DNA of 26,251 bases from Didymodactylos carnosus (GCA_905250885.1 CAJNOQ010002109.1:1-26251), one strand, 5' to 3'. Shown: positions 12,149-22,437, counted from the first letter of the stretch. Made by a program: numbers and translations. Notes: generated by a model not told the origin, from the sequence alone.

Positions 12149-12382
12149 ATGTCGGATCGGGATCGAGTTATCCTATCTTTATCGGTGCAGGTCTCTGCTT
12201 CCTACACTGTTAAGAATAAAGTATGGTACATTCTCATTTCGCAAACAGTTTTTTCAAACAGTCCTGTCTCCTCTCATTCAACTGCCACTGACTGGAATAA
12301 TCTTCCAGAATCAGTCATTCGTTCTTCTTCTTTATTGTCGTTTAAAGTAACGTTATCTCTGTATCTTTACAGTAGAACATAG
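12149..12382 (+). pseudogene. LINE reverse-transcriptase polyprotein, C-terminal remnant
   Basis: The open stretch of 77 codons ends in a pattern typical of the extreme C-terminus of non-LTR retrotransposon proteins: W-N-N-L-P-E-S-V, then serines and leucines, S-F-K, and a short hydrophobic tail before the stop. The apparent Met is not a real start: the element is truncated at the 5' side, as usual after incomplete reverse transcription. It is followed by a 3' UTR ending near 12575 in a short tail. No reverse-transcriptase or endonuclease catalytic motif remains. Confidence 0.62.
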
Positions 12383-12492
12383 CCATATTTACGGTTAAAA
12401 ACAAACCCAGTGCTATTACTCTTATCTATCTCTCTGTTTCATATACTAGTTCACCTTTTATTTTTAATTTCTATTTACAGTTTCTTTTTGTT

Positions 12493-12577
12493 GTTGTTTG
12501 GCTCGAGTCATTGTTATTATAGCCTGAGGACTTTTGATGACTCTCACTTTTCGTGAATAAATAATTCATTCATACAT
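12493..12577 (+). mobile_element. LINE 3' terminal region, copy 1
   Basis: About 70 bases from gtttggctcgagtcattgtt to cacttttcgtgaataaa are repeated at 13655-13723 with small differences in the middle. Here the copy follows the C-terminal coding remnant directly and finishes with an ATTCATTCAT-like tail, so this is probably the 3' UTR of that element. Confidence 0.65.
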
Positions 12578-13654
12578 TCTGCATTTTCAGAATGCTAATC
12601 GACTATATATTGCTTTACTCAAACAACCTTCGTTTTCTGCTAAGCTCATAAAATGTCTACGTTTTCATGTATATCTCAAAATTATCAGGCGATTTCTTCT
12701 TATAAAGGTTCAGTGTGTAAACAACAGCCTTCCAATTCTTAACATAGTAAATACAGTGCTTAGGCAGTTAGATATAATTTGGCAATGATGATCTTCATAA
12801 ATAACGATCAATCAGTGAATTCCAGTTGTCAAAATTTTTTTTCTCGTCGATTCTTTCATCATTGAGACATACGATAAACTACCATATCTATATAATTTAT
12901 ATTAAAAACGATGTATCGGATGTCGCGAAAGTTCATTTCTTAATGGAATACCCGCACTACAATTGCCGCTTAGGCTAAAATAGCTACTTCGCCTCTGTCA
13001 TCATCACTTCCAAAAATTCTGAAAAATTAGCTAAGCCACTGAGAAAATGTCCTCTAGCTATAATCTCAAACTTTTTCTTGTACAATTACTTCATCATAGC
13101 GTTTGCGCACAGGTAATAACAAACAAGGCTAAGTGAGCAAGATAACAGGCATGCAGTCGTGTCAGTGAGGATGATCAAGACCGAACATACTCCAATTGTA
13201 TTGGGAAAAGAAAAGCCAATGGATACAAATATAAATAAAATTGCACTATAGCGCCCTTTGACTTCAGTGGACGGTTTTTTCTCCTATCCGTGCGCCATGT
13301 TTTATTCAAAAATTTTATCGAACACTCAAATTAAAATAACATTAATTCTCATACTCCTCCTAATGTAGAAATCTTTTCTTTTATAAGAAAGTGTGCGGTT
13401 TCAGCATGACCATGTTCTAATAAACAATCAAATACAAGTAACGCTTTTCTGTTAACACGGAGTCTTGTTCGTGGTAGTCAGTCTTAAAGAAATGTGCAAT
13501 ATTATTTTAAGTAAAACCATTTGAAAATTATACAACCATAGGAGTCACGCAGTAAATCTGATTGAAAAACCAAAAACATCTTTTTTTACTACTTTTGGCT
13601 CTAACCTTAGTTGTCTTGTTTATTTTGTTTCTTCTTTATTACTCTTTTTGTGAT
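12578..13654. other. Spacer between two LINE 3' ends
   Basis: No exon or ORF of substance was recognised on either strand. Part of it may be non-coding 3' region of the second element, because the T-rich run just before 13655 resembles that before 12493. Confidence 0.45.
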
Positions 13655-13737
13655 GTTTGGCTCGAGTCATTGTTATTACAGGTCGTTGACCTTTGATGAC
13701 TCTCACTTTTCGTGAATAAAACAGTCTTAGTCTTACC
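13655..13737 (+). mobile_element. LINE 3' terminal region, copy 2
   Basis: Direct repeat of the 12493-12565 segment, same strand, ending gtgaataaa followed by cagtcttagtctta. No coding sequence precedes it, so it is a severely truncated copy of the same family. A related tail occurs in opposite orientation at about 14120-14146. Confidence 0.65.
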
Positions 13738-14096
13738 TAAATACAAAACACAGCGGTAGTAGATAAGATCGTTTGGAGTTTTAGATGGGACAGGATATGA
13801 AACTGTATGATGGGACAGGATGCCAAAAACAGGGACCTCAATGGTTTTTTGGCCATGGAGAGCTATAATTATGGCGAAAAGCTTATAAAAATATCTTGTG
13901 GGAAGTGATAGATCGAAATAAATAGTTTTTAATGCTGCTGCTACATTTTTCGAAAGTCAAGGCAAAAATTTTTACGGAAAGTCAGAAATTCCATGGAGGG
14001 GCTGGCTCCTGCCCCTCCCCCCTGATCGGAATCACTGATCTGTGAAACATGGTTAATGTCTCTCTGAGACAGACCTATTTAACAACCCTATGGCTG

Positions 14097-14601
14097 TTAG
14101 TAAGAATCTCGTTTCGGACTGAGACTAAGACTGTTTATTCGCGTTTCAGTATCGAATAGGGTAATCAAATTAGAAATGGAGCAGAAACAATTGAATTTTC
14201 CTAGAAATCCAAGATGCCATCGAATTTTCCATAATGAACTACTCCCTTTTTCTGAACCTTTCAAACAGCTTCTGTCCAAAATTACATTATTTAGCTTCTT
14301 TGATGAAGAAAAACAAACAGACATTAGAAATATAGTACCCTCTTTGTATTGTTTTCTATTGGCTTGGTCCAAGAAATACCAGTGCGCCATTTTTCCTTGT
14401 TTCACAAGCACACAATCAGTTTTTCTAGATTGTTTTCTTAAAGTCAAGAAAGAATCTGAATATTATCTTGGTAGAATACGGCAGAACTGCGAGCTAGACA
14501 CAAGCTCAGCCCCAGTTAATTTCAACAAATGCTGTTCTATTAGGGAAGCAGTCCTCCGTTTTAATGCTTTGTCTCATACGTTTTCTCGCCACATAATCTG
14601 A
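14097..14601. other. Unidentified antisense ORF pair beside an inverted LINE-like tail
   Basis: A minus-strand ORF (14447-14097, 116 codons) and a plus-strand ORF (14176-14601, 141 codons) overlap almost entirely. Both are unusually long for this AT-rich window, and the region is less AT-rich than its surroundings. Neither protein shows a motif I recognise. At 14120-14146 the minus strand reads gaataaacagtcttagtct, matching the tail at 13717-13735, which hints at a mobile-element fragment on the minus strand. Which strand, if any, once coded is not decidable by eye. Confidence 0.35.
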
Positions 14602-15203
14602 AATATGTTCTGATAATGTTCTGACGCGTCTTCGAGCCAGCCTAAAGAATTAGTGAAGCAAAACTATTTTTCTATTGGTTCTGTTCCCTCTCCTTGCCGA
14701 AAAGTCCAGGCCACGCCACTGATTGATATTATACTTGTGTGTACTCGCATAGTCGTTCTATCCGTCGACTCTCTGCATTATACCAAGTAAATCTTCAATT
14801 CTTAATTTTCGTTGTATTATGAGATTAAAGCTAAATAATTTTCAACTTTCTACTGATTTCTTTTGACTTTTTCTTGGGTAAAGCTTTTTCGTTAATTATG
14901 AAAGCACATTTGATTTCACTGAAGTTCACAGTGTCTTTTTACTCATATTATTGTTCTATTCTCTATGACTGTTTTGAAAAATTAGCTTGTTTCAATTTTT
15001 TGGATTTCTAAGATTATTATTACAAGCCGAACGTCTTCAGAATTACGTATGGTACCTGTCCTGTAATCAATCATACTTGAATGAACATCAGATTGTTAAA
15101 CTTTGCGAAATCCATTCAAAATTTACGTTACCATTTAATAGTACGAATTTAAGTTATTCTACATCTTTCTTTTTTTCTAACGTAATACGATTTTCTGTTT
15201 TAG
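14602..15203. other. Region upstream of OGG1
   Basis: Contains an ORF at 14987-15298 in a different frame from OGG1, with no recognisable domain. It is probably non-coding or a remnant. The T-rich tract ending in AG at 15203 is a splice acceptor nine bases before the OGG1 start. Confidence 0.45.
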
Positions 15204-15212
15204 ACCAAGAAA

Positions 15213-16874
15213 ATGTCTTTGGCTTCTCTCTTAACTCCTCGTGCAACAACTACAGATCTTTTAGTTTACGGTTCCGGATCACTACCAATTTCGACTAAAG
15301 AACTTAATTTAAAACGAACACTATTGGGTGGACAATCTTTTCGGTAATATCATGATTAAAAGCATATATATTTTATTTTTTGAATATAATCGTATTTTTG
15401 TTTTTGTGTTGTAATAATTAGTTGGTTTGAACAAGCAGAGAATGAATTTGTTGGCGTATTAAATCATTTTATCGTTGTTCTAAATCATGTGAATGAAAAT
15501 TTACGTTTTATATTTTATGTCACACAACTAGAAAAAAATCAAAATAATAAAACAAATGAATATGAACATCGAGCAGAATGCGCATCTATTTTATATGAAT
15601 ATTTTCAACTTAGCATTAATCTGAGTGAATTGATTGAACAATGGCAGAAATGTGATGAACGATTTTTAACAACAATACCTAATGGAATACGAGTATTGAA
15701 ACAAGATCCATTTGAAAATTTATTATGTTTTATTTGTTCAAGTAATAACAATGTTCAAAGAATTACAAAAATGATTGATTCTATTTGTGAATTATATGGG
15801 AAAAAAATAGGGACATTAAATGATAAAACTTATTATCAATTTCCATTATTAGGTAATAAATTTGTGATTTTATTTACTATTTGAAAATAAAAAATTAGTT
15901 TCGTCCTTTGATCGGCGCTATTTGAGATATGTCGTCAAAAACTGATTAAGTAGAAAAAAAATTTGTTTCCTTTTGATTTAGATGCATTAAACAATGAATA
16001 TTTGGAAAAAAAATTACGAGACATCGGTTTTGGATATAGAGCACGATATATTTATGAAGCTGTGAAATTTATTAAAAATGAATGTGGTGGAATGAAACAT
16101 TTTCAATATTTGGAAACATTATCGGTACAAGAAGCCAGAAATGAATTGCTACGAATTACCGGCGTGGGTATTAAAGTTGCCGATTGTGTTTTATTAATGT
16201 CATTGAATAAATCAGATGTTGTACCAGTTGATACACGTGAGTATAGTCATTTTTTAACGTTTCTCAATCAAATTCTCAATATATCTTTTTTAGATATGAA
16301 AAATATTGCTGTACAGTTTTATGGACAAGGAAATAAAGCTGATGTAAAAAACTTATCAAAAGCTAATTATCGTGAGATATCATCATATTTTGAGCAACTT
16401 TGGACACCCAAAGCGGGATGGGCACAAGCTGTGAGTCTGAAAAATTTACTTAAATCATGTTATATTTCACTTTTTTTTTCCTATTTGTAGGCAGCCTTTG
16501 CTGTTGAATTAAAAATGCCCAAAAGATTGTCAAATATAAGCAATTCTTCGTCGATAAAATCACAGAAACGTTGTAGTAGTGGAAATGAGAATTATATTGT
16601 CGATGAAACTGAATGGTCATCATCACAACAACAAATAACAATAACTAAAGTAAAAAATAAAAGTGTAACAGAAACTATTGATACTGAACAACAGTCAATG
16701 TACAATAGTCAAGTTGAGATTAATACTGTAGTTAAAAAATCAAAAAAGTCAGCTAAATCAAAACATGGACAACAAGTAGATACAACAGAAGTTGTGTCTT
16801 CTTCATCATTGTTAACAAGACCAAAACGAAATGTAAAACCTGTACAACGATTATCGTATAAAACGAAGTCGTAG
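15213..16874 (+). CDS. ogg1: 8-oxoguanine DNA glycosylase/AP lyase (OGG1), complete, 5 exons
   Basis: Exons: 15213-15343, 15422-15852, 15982-16236, 16294-16430, 16491-16874, phases consistent, 445 aa (human OGG1 isoform 1a: 345). The enzyme excises 8-oxoguanine opposite cytosine in base-excision repair, in nucleus and mitochondria. The N-terminal domain has GGQSFRW (39-45). QDPFENLLCFICSSNNN (138-154) is the conserved HhH-GPD lead-in. The hairpin is GVGIKVADC with catalytic Lys252 and Cys256. VPVDTH carries catalytic Asp271. GWAQAAAF keeps the Gln317/Phe321 pair that contacts the flipped base. From about residue 325 the protein has a roughly 120-residue tail, Ser/Thr/Gln/Lys-rich and ending in a basic RPKRNVKPVQRL stretch, absent from vertebrate OGG1. 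The start is supported by an acceptor AG nine bases upstream and lack of an in-frame upstream ATG exon. All catalytic residues are present, so the gene is probably functional. Confidence 0.95.
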
Positions 16875-17062
16875 TACGAATATAAACTATGTTAATAATT
16901 TTTGTTCCGATGTCAGATATCTGTTGCCATATTGGCAAATTTGTGTGAGCGTGTTAATTTAAATGTATTTTTTTTTTTTTGGTAAGTCTGTTTTTTGTAT
17001 GGACCAATGAATGGCTTTTTTTCGGTGAAAAAGTTGTAAAAATAAGAGAAGATCGATAGTAA

Positions 17063-17068
17063 AATAAA
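17063..17068 (+). terminator. Polyadenylation signal AATAAA
   Basis: First canonical AATAAA after the OGG1 stop, 189 bases downstream, followed by T-rich sequence. It suits the OGG1 transcript end. Confidence 0.4.
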
Positions 17069-17639
17069 TTTAATTTTGTTTGAAAAAAAAGTGGAGAAAG
17101 TTAATTAAAATAATGTTTTTGTATAGTCGTTTGTTCTCATTCAGCACAGATGAAATTTGGTTACACACAAACTTTGCGTTCGACAATGAAAGCCCGCTGA
17201 CACTTTAAGTTCTACGGTTGTTTGTTTTAATAAAGTTAAATAATGGTGCATTGTGGCAACTTGGGAGTACAAAGATAATCAGTGGGTGTTATGATCAACA
17301 ACAACAACAACACTATCAATTTTGTCAGTTAGATTATAAATCGAAAGCTCCCGCTCATTTGACTAAACAGATAGTTGTTTATGGCTTAACTAGTACAAAT
17401 TCTGTTATCAATATCCCTTTAAAGACGTTTCTGGTAAAGTGATCGAATCTGTGTGCAATATACAGGTGTTATACTTCTATTGAGTCTATTTTCGATTATA
17501 ATTTGGTTTTCTCCGACTAGTTTCATTGAATATTCGAAAGATTTTTATTCATCAAGCTCTGTGTTACAATATTCTTTGTCTTTAAACAAGACAGGTCAAG
17601 ATAAGCTTTGATTTTTTTCATTGAATGTTAGTAAGATGC
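17069..17639. other. Spacer 3' of OGG1
   Basis: A 74-codon ORF (17218-17442) contains a (CAA)n run near 17297-17313 encoding polyglutamine. It has no domain and no splice context, so it is not called as a gene. Confidence 0.4.
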
Positions 17640-17752
17640 CGGAAATTCGAAAATTCAGGAGATTTTTATTTTTGCATTTCTTATCTACAGTTGGATAGAG
17701 CACGTCGAGTCAATTCAGAAAATATGTGTTTTAATGTTTGAAAAAATTATTT

Positions 17753-17973
17753 ATTGGTTTTTCTTTTAAACTTTAAATTCTCATCTCTCCAGTCCAATGA
17801 CCACTGAAATCAGGTTACCCCATTGCATCCGTGCCCAAAGTTACCGAGACAAGGAGCATTAGATAGTTTGTCCAAGACTATCACGCGACCGCGGTTGCCA
17901 GGATTCGAACTTCGTATCTCTGAAGTACGTTATCTGCCCACTAGCCGATTGAGCCAAACCGCTAAAAAAATGA
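17753..17973 (-). mobile_element. tRNA-headed SINE-like insertion
   Basis: About 220 bases interrupt the left arm of the inverted-repeat element; the right arm supplies the uninterrupted reference. On the minus strand the insert begins with a tRNA-like head (17962-17891), continues with about 130 bases of unrelated body, and ends in an A-rich stretch (17775-17753). Pol III-type head, body and A-rich 3' end is the architecture of a tRNA-derived SINE. Flanks are AT-rich and no clean target duplication is visible. Confidence 0.62.
17891..17962 (-). pseudogene. tRNA-like sequence (SINE head or tRNA pseudogene)
   Basis: The 72 nt pair at the ends as an acceptor stem (gcggttt with caaccgc, six of seven pairs). 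They include box A tggctcaatcgg and box B gttcgaatcc at nearly normal spacing, and a four-pair D stem (gctc/gggc). The T stem has two mismatches. The anticodon stem cannot be formed in register, so no anticodon is assigned. Pol III promoter elements are intact, but a functional tRNA is unlikely. Confidence 0.6.
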
Positions 17974-18650
17974 ATAATTTTCATATGGAAAAATTGAAAA
18001 TACTTGAAGGGTCTAAATTTTCACACAACGTCTCGGTTTCAAAAGCATTCAAATTGTTTTCTTTTTTGTCCTTCAAACATTTTGAAAGTATTTTTTTCAG
18101 ATTCAGCATTAAAAACTGAGTGTGAATCTGATGTGTGATCGAGGCTGAAGTCAGAGTTCTATCCAATCAGTATGAACGTCTTGGACTCATCCTGTAAAAA
18201 GCTCAAAACAATGTTGTAAATCTACCTAGTTTTTTTTGAAGTGAAGTTTATTTACTTCATTAGAACCGTCATTGAACGAGCTTTAAAAGTACGGATCGCT
18301 TTTTTTGTTTTGCATCGTCACTGAGAAAATTCATTTTTCCTAGACCAGAAGCGAAAAAATCGGACTTTTGCCTGTAATTCTCAATTTTCTCCATCAGAAC
18401 TCAAGTTTTATCCAATAAAAATATCATATTCAGAATCAGCGTCAAAAACTGAGTCGAATAATACACTTTTTTTCGTATCGTATCGTTTTTCGAAAATTTA
18501 GATTCTTCAAGTATTTTCAATTTTTCTATATGAAAATAATTTTTTCAAACATTAAAACACATATTTTCTGAATCGACTCGACGCACTCTATCTAACTATC
18601 GATAAAAATTGCAAAAATAAAAACCTGCTGAATTTTCGAATTATCAGCAC

Positions 18651-20869
18651 CCTATCAATATAGATTTATGTCGACAATAAAAGAAATTTTAATAAAAGCG
18701 TATCTTGAGAAAGTATCATACATTGGTTTTGCTATTTTCATTAATGATACTGAAGTGTTATCTACAACCACAATATATTTTATTTAAAGAAGTTTTGTTA
18801 GATTAGGTTTGTCAGTTGTGATTTTCTCCATTTTGTGGCTAAGAGTTTGATTTATATTTCTTTTAAAGGTAAAGATCAGATCTTTTCTCTAAGTGATATA
18901 CAAAAACAGGATCAATCTGCAATACTGAACTCCGATACTAATCTACATATATGACGCCCGAATTGGATTGACAGTTTCGAATGTGCACTATGCAACTATC
19001 ACATAATCCAGAATCCGCCACCCATCATTGTTTAAGCGTTACATTAGTTTTTTAAACATGAAGAGTACTGGAATTATCAAAGTCTGAGACCCTTGGATGA
19101 AAATAAAAACAGAGTATCGAATATCTTGTACTGAGTGGCAATATTTGTTTCTCAACAACAAGCCTCAAAGAAAACAGGCAATATCAGACTGTGTACGCGC
19201 AAAAAAAATTTACAACTCATTTATAATCTAACCAAATTGTTTAAAAATTTGAGATTTCTATACAAATTACTAAGTACGCGTATGTTGTAAATGTTTATAG
19301 AACAGAATTCTAGTTAAGAAGAGTGGTATGTATTAATATTTTACTTCAATCTGCAATACTGCAAAATACAGCAAAATAAAACTTAAATTACAACGCGCAT
19401 TCTATAGAATTTAAGGAACAAATAAAATATAACGTTTACGAAAAGAGCACAATAAAAGAGCACAATAAATAAAGAGCACCTCAGTATAATCGACGCATTT
19501 TGTGATGGACCAGTGATGGTTTTTGAAAAAATTTTCTGAACATCTTTCTCACAAAAGATTTGGAATTATTATAAACCAGCAAAAAGTGAACTTAAAAGAA
19601 ATTTTCTTTATATCTAGTTTGAATTTAGAAACTTTAACCTGCGACCCAAGACGTTCTACAGATATATAGGACTGGTCTATTATGTTAGTCACAAGACTAA
19701 GACTGATTTTTCTTTACCAAAAACCACTGAAAATTACATTATTTATTTATTATTTATTAGATTCTGGAACATATTTAAATGATTGGTATCAAGCGGTAAG
19801 GAACTATGAAATAACATGATTATTGTTTCGTGTGTAAGTCAGTGAATGGTTACTTTCCTTTTTTACTTAAAACTAAGAGAAAAAATAAGATGGATCATTT
19901 GTTGATTAAAACGAATTTAGAAGAAGTAATGAATTGTTGATTTAGATCTATTAGAGTCACTGCGATGCACACATAACGATAAGAGCGAAATAAATAGCTA
20001 AAATAATCCTCGCTTTGCCTTGACAAATAACAGAAGGATAACAAACTGCAATTATAGCAAAAAAAATTGTTATAACTGTTTGATTTCTTGTGAATCTATT
20101 CCAGAACGCAAAATCTGTCAAATAATGAATATATAAAAGAATAACAGTATACGCTATAATAATAAGGAATTTTGAATTTAATTTAGTTTTTTCTTCTTAT
20201 CGCATGGATAATAACTTGATTACAGTTTTTACTTTACTAGTAGTAAAGTAGATTAGTGAATGTTTAATCCAGTTGCATTATGAAGTGTGATATATAAAAA
20301 AATCAACAAAATGTGTGTATCTGACGAGAAAAAACGAGACAAAGTGAGACCAAACAATAATTCAGATTTTTAGTTTTCGTTAACTATAGTTGAAAATACA
20401 TTGTTTTCTTCTTTTATTTGTACTTCTAGATATGTCCAAAATGTTGACAAGTACAATTCTCAGTGCTATATATGAACTTTGTCTATTTGCTGTTAATTAG
20501 TTAAAGTACACTCATGCATATGTTAGAACGAATACCTCATTTTAAATTAGACCCATGTGCTACTATTAAACGAACGGTATCTGGAATGTCAATGTAATTT
20601 TGTGTCAAAATACGATGGAAATTTGTATTATTATGTGCTGCCTCTTGTCTCCGATTCACATGAAATTTTTTGCACGAACTCTAACGAGGGAACCTCCCGA
20701 GGTGATAAATCGCTTTTTGATCGACATCTAGTGAGTTATAGGTTATCGATCATGCTGATTTCGAATATGACCATGGGGCTTCCCTATAGCCCTTCGAATC
20801 CCGTCTTCTGGAAAACCAGTTTTTCAGAAACCCTAAAAAATAACCCAAACCTTTCTTAACAATACAGAA
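18651..20869. other. Intergenic/repeat-derived region
   Basis: No gene could be supported on either strand. The stretch 20640-20860 is less AT-rich than its surroundings and may belong to a transposon, but it has no readable domain. The rest is AT-rich with many stops. Confidence 0.45.
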
Positions 20870-21679
20870 TTGTAGCGCGCAAATTTCTGATTAAAATGAA
20901 ACATCTCCCAGCTCTACACGACCTTTCTTTGCAAAGTTATAGAATTTATAAGAAGAGCCTTAAATGAATTTCTTCCTATTTTTGTAGCTTTGAGTTGACA
21001 ATGTACAAAACCTTTTATCCATTTTATAAGGCTCAGAGTCGGATTTAGTCAACTAAATGATGATCTCTACAAGCGTAATTTAGAGCCATCTCCTTATTGT
21101 GCATCCGTTGGTCCAAAAGAAACTCCAAATCATTTCTAGATTGTACTAAATATTTGAAGGAGTGCAAGAGCAGGGGTGTAATCGGTATCAAAAACTGGAT
21201 ACTGGTACCGGTCACCGGTATACAAGCTTCGTACCGGTACTGGACCGGCGCCGGTTTATCGGTCGGTACCGGTTTGTCTTGATCATGTTTTGCCTACTTA
21301 TGTTATCAAAGAGGTAGATTTATCTTTTCACTTTGATTATGTGTCACCGATTTTTCACACGCTTTTTTCCAACCAAAACAGCAATTCAATTCAATTTTTT
21401 AAATTAAGAAGTTTATATAAGCCGACAAAGTTTAAGTAATTGGAATGAAATTTTAGTACAAGAAATATGTCACAGATGAACTGATGCCGGTATACCGGTA
21501 CCGGTTACACCTCTGCGCAAGAGTATGACACTTTTCAGGAGATGCTCGATACAAACTCTCTTAAGTTGTAACACATTTTCTTGAGATATGATTCAGTTTT
21601 ACATCTTGAAATCAATAAAATACAGGAATTATTTGAAAGTGTCTTAAATTTCATTGATGAAACAACACGATTTGACTAA
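20870..21679 (+). pseudogene. LINE reverse-transcriptase C-terminal remnant, frameshifted and interrupted
   Basis: Pieces in changing frames read like the C-terminal part of a non-LTR retrotransposon polyprotein. About 20875-20965 gives a basic segment ending RIYKKSLK. About 21028-21140 gives RLRVGFSQLNDDLYKRNL, then a cysteine/histidine cluster of the C-x-H-F-x-x-x-C kind (PYC, NHF, DC). After the interruption at 21171-21515 the reading resumes (about 21524-21676) to a TAA at 21677-21679. R-L-R followed by C-H-C is the usual post-RT signature of LINEs. At least two frameshifts and stop codons show that it is dead. It belongs to a different family from the 12149 remnant, judging by its 3' UTR. 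Confidence 0.7.
21171..21515. mobile_element. hAT-like MITE (345 bp) inserted in a LINE remnant
   Basis: The ends are imperfect inverted repeats: cagggg-tgtaatcggtat on the left, and cagagg-tgtaaccggtac read from the right. Flanking octamers tgcaagag (21163-21170) and cgcaagag (21516-21523) are an 8-base target duplication with one difference. CAGGGG-type termini with 8-base duplications are characteristic of hAT transposons. The subterminal regions are packed with ggtaccggt-type repeats, possible transposase-binding sites. There is no transposase ORF, so it is non-autonomous. Removing it restores the surrounding LINE reading frame. Confidence 0.88.
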
Positions 21680-22010
21680 CACTGTAGTTGATAGCTTATA
21701 TTTAACTAGCAGATATTTAGATACCGTTTGGCTAACGATGCAAAGCACTTTCTTCTTTTTATTAATCTCTCTCACTATTGCTTATATGTAATCTAAAATT
21801 AAACATATTGAAACATTCTTTCTCTCTGTTCTGTCCTCCTTGATAAACTTCATTGTTCTACATTATTTCTCTTTTTTATTATTGTTGTTGTTGTGTAATA
21901 TACTTTTTTGATTATTGTTTAGTACACTTTTATTTTTACTTCACTTTTTGACAACATGTAAGGGGGTGATACCCCGATTTGTTGTATTTTTGAATAAAAA
22001 TTTATGATTT
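21680..22010 (+). mobile_element. LINE 3' UTR and tail
   Basis: T-rich non-coding stretch after the LINE stop, with short tgttgttgttg runs, ending near gaataaaaatttatg at about 21992-22008. It is probably the 3' UTR of the element at 20870-21679. It does not match the tail shared by the 12493 and 13655 copies. Confidence 0.45.
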
Positions 22011-22107
22011 AAAAATAACCACAACTTTTTAGTACGACTCAAATACTCCTACGGGTTTAGTAACATTTCCTAAACCCTCTGAGTTTTGTACACGACCCTT
22101 TTTTTTT

Positions 22108-22437
22108 AGAGTGCGGAAACAATCAACAGTCTAGAGAAGAAGTAATAATGAGAAAATGTGACTATATGAAATATAATAAAAAATAGAGCATTCACAGTGA
22201 TACGTTCAAAAAAAAGTCTTAATCGTTTCATACATTCTACAGACATTTTTGAAAAATCGATTTTTAACCTGCTTTGCTCGAAAAGTTTGTTTTGGTCAAT
22301 GACTTTCAAAATTTATCATCAGATTTTCGAAAATGTCTGTAGAATGTATCAAGCAATTAAGACTTTTTTATTATATTTCATATAGTCCCATTTTCTTATT
22401 GTTACTTTTTCTCTAGACTGTTGATTGCTTCTGGACT
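22108..22437. mobile_element. Foldback element with long inverted arms
   Basis: The left arm (about 22119-22247) and right arm (about 22323-22431) are reverse complements. Shared blocks include aatcaacagtctagag, actatatgaaatataat, aaaagtcttaat and tacattctacagacattt. The left arm has about 30 extra bases (roughly 22182-22212) bounded by A-runs. The loop of about 75 bases has no ORF. It is a MITE/foldback structure unrelated to the one at 17640-18650. Confidence 0.85.

Larger units (their letters stand above)
17640..18650. mobile_element. Long inverted-repeat (foldback/MITE-like) element
   Basis: The left arm runs 17640-17752 and resumes at 17974-18024. The right arm, about 18490-18650, is its reverse complement over roughly 165 bases at high identity. 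Shared blocks include attcgaaaattcag, tttttatttttgca, cgtcgagtc, attcagaaaatatgtg and gaaaatacttgaag. The left arm is split by the insertion at about 17753-17973. The interior (18030-18480) has no transposase ORF but carries a degenerate direct repeat: the segment around ttcag-attcagc-aaaaactgagt occurs near 18098-18122 and 18430-18455. Probably a non-autonomous DNA transposon. Exact outer ends and target duplication could not be fixed. Confidence 0.78.

Noticed and set aside
17218-17442. 74-codon ORF with a polyglutamine stretch
   Set aside because: The Gln run comes from a CAA microsatellite. The remainder lacks any domain, and the apparent start is not supported by context.
17823-18119. 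98-codon plus-strand ORF
   Set aside because: It runs antisense through the tRNA-like head and into the foldback arm, so it is a by-product of repeat sequence.
19761-19795. Possible 35-base microexon between TTAG and GTAAGG reading SGTYLNDWYQA
   Set aside because: The splice-like borders and open frame are neat, but no neighbouring exon on the plus strand could be linked within several kilobases.
22197-22385. ORFs on both strands (22106-22385)
   Set aside because: They arise from the inverted arms of the foldback element and have no protein character.
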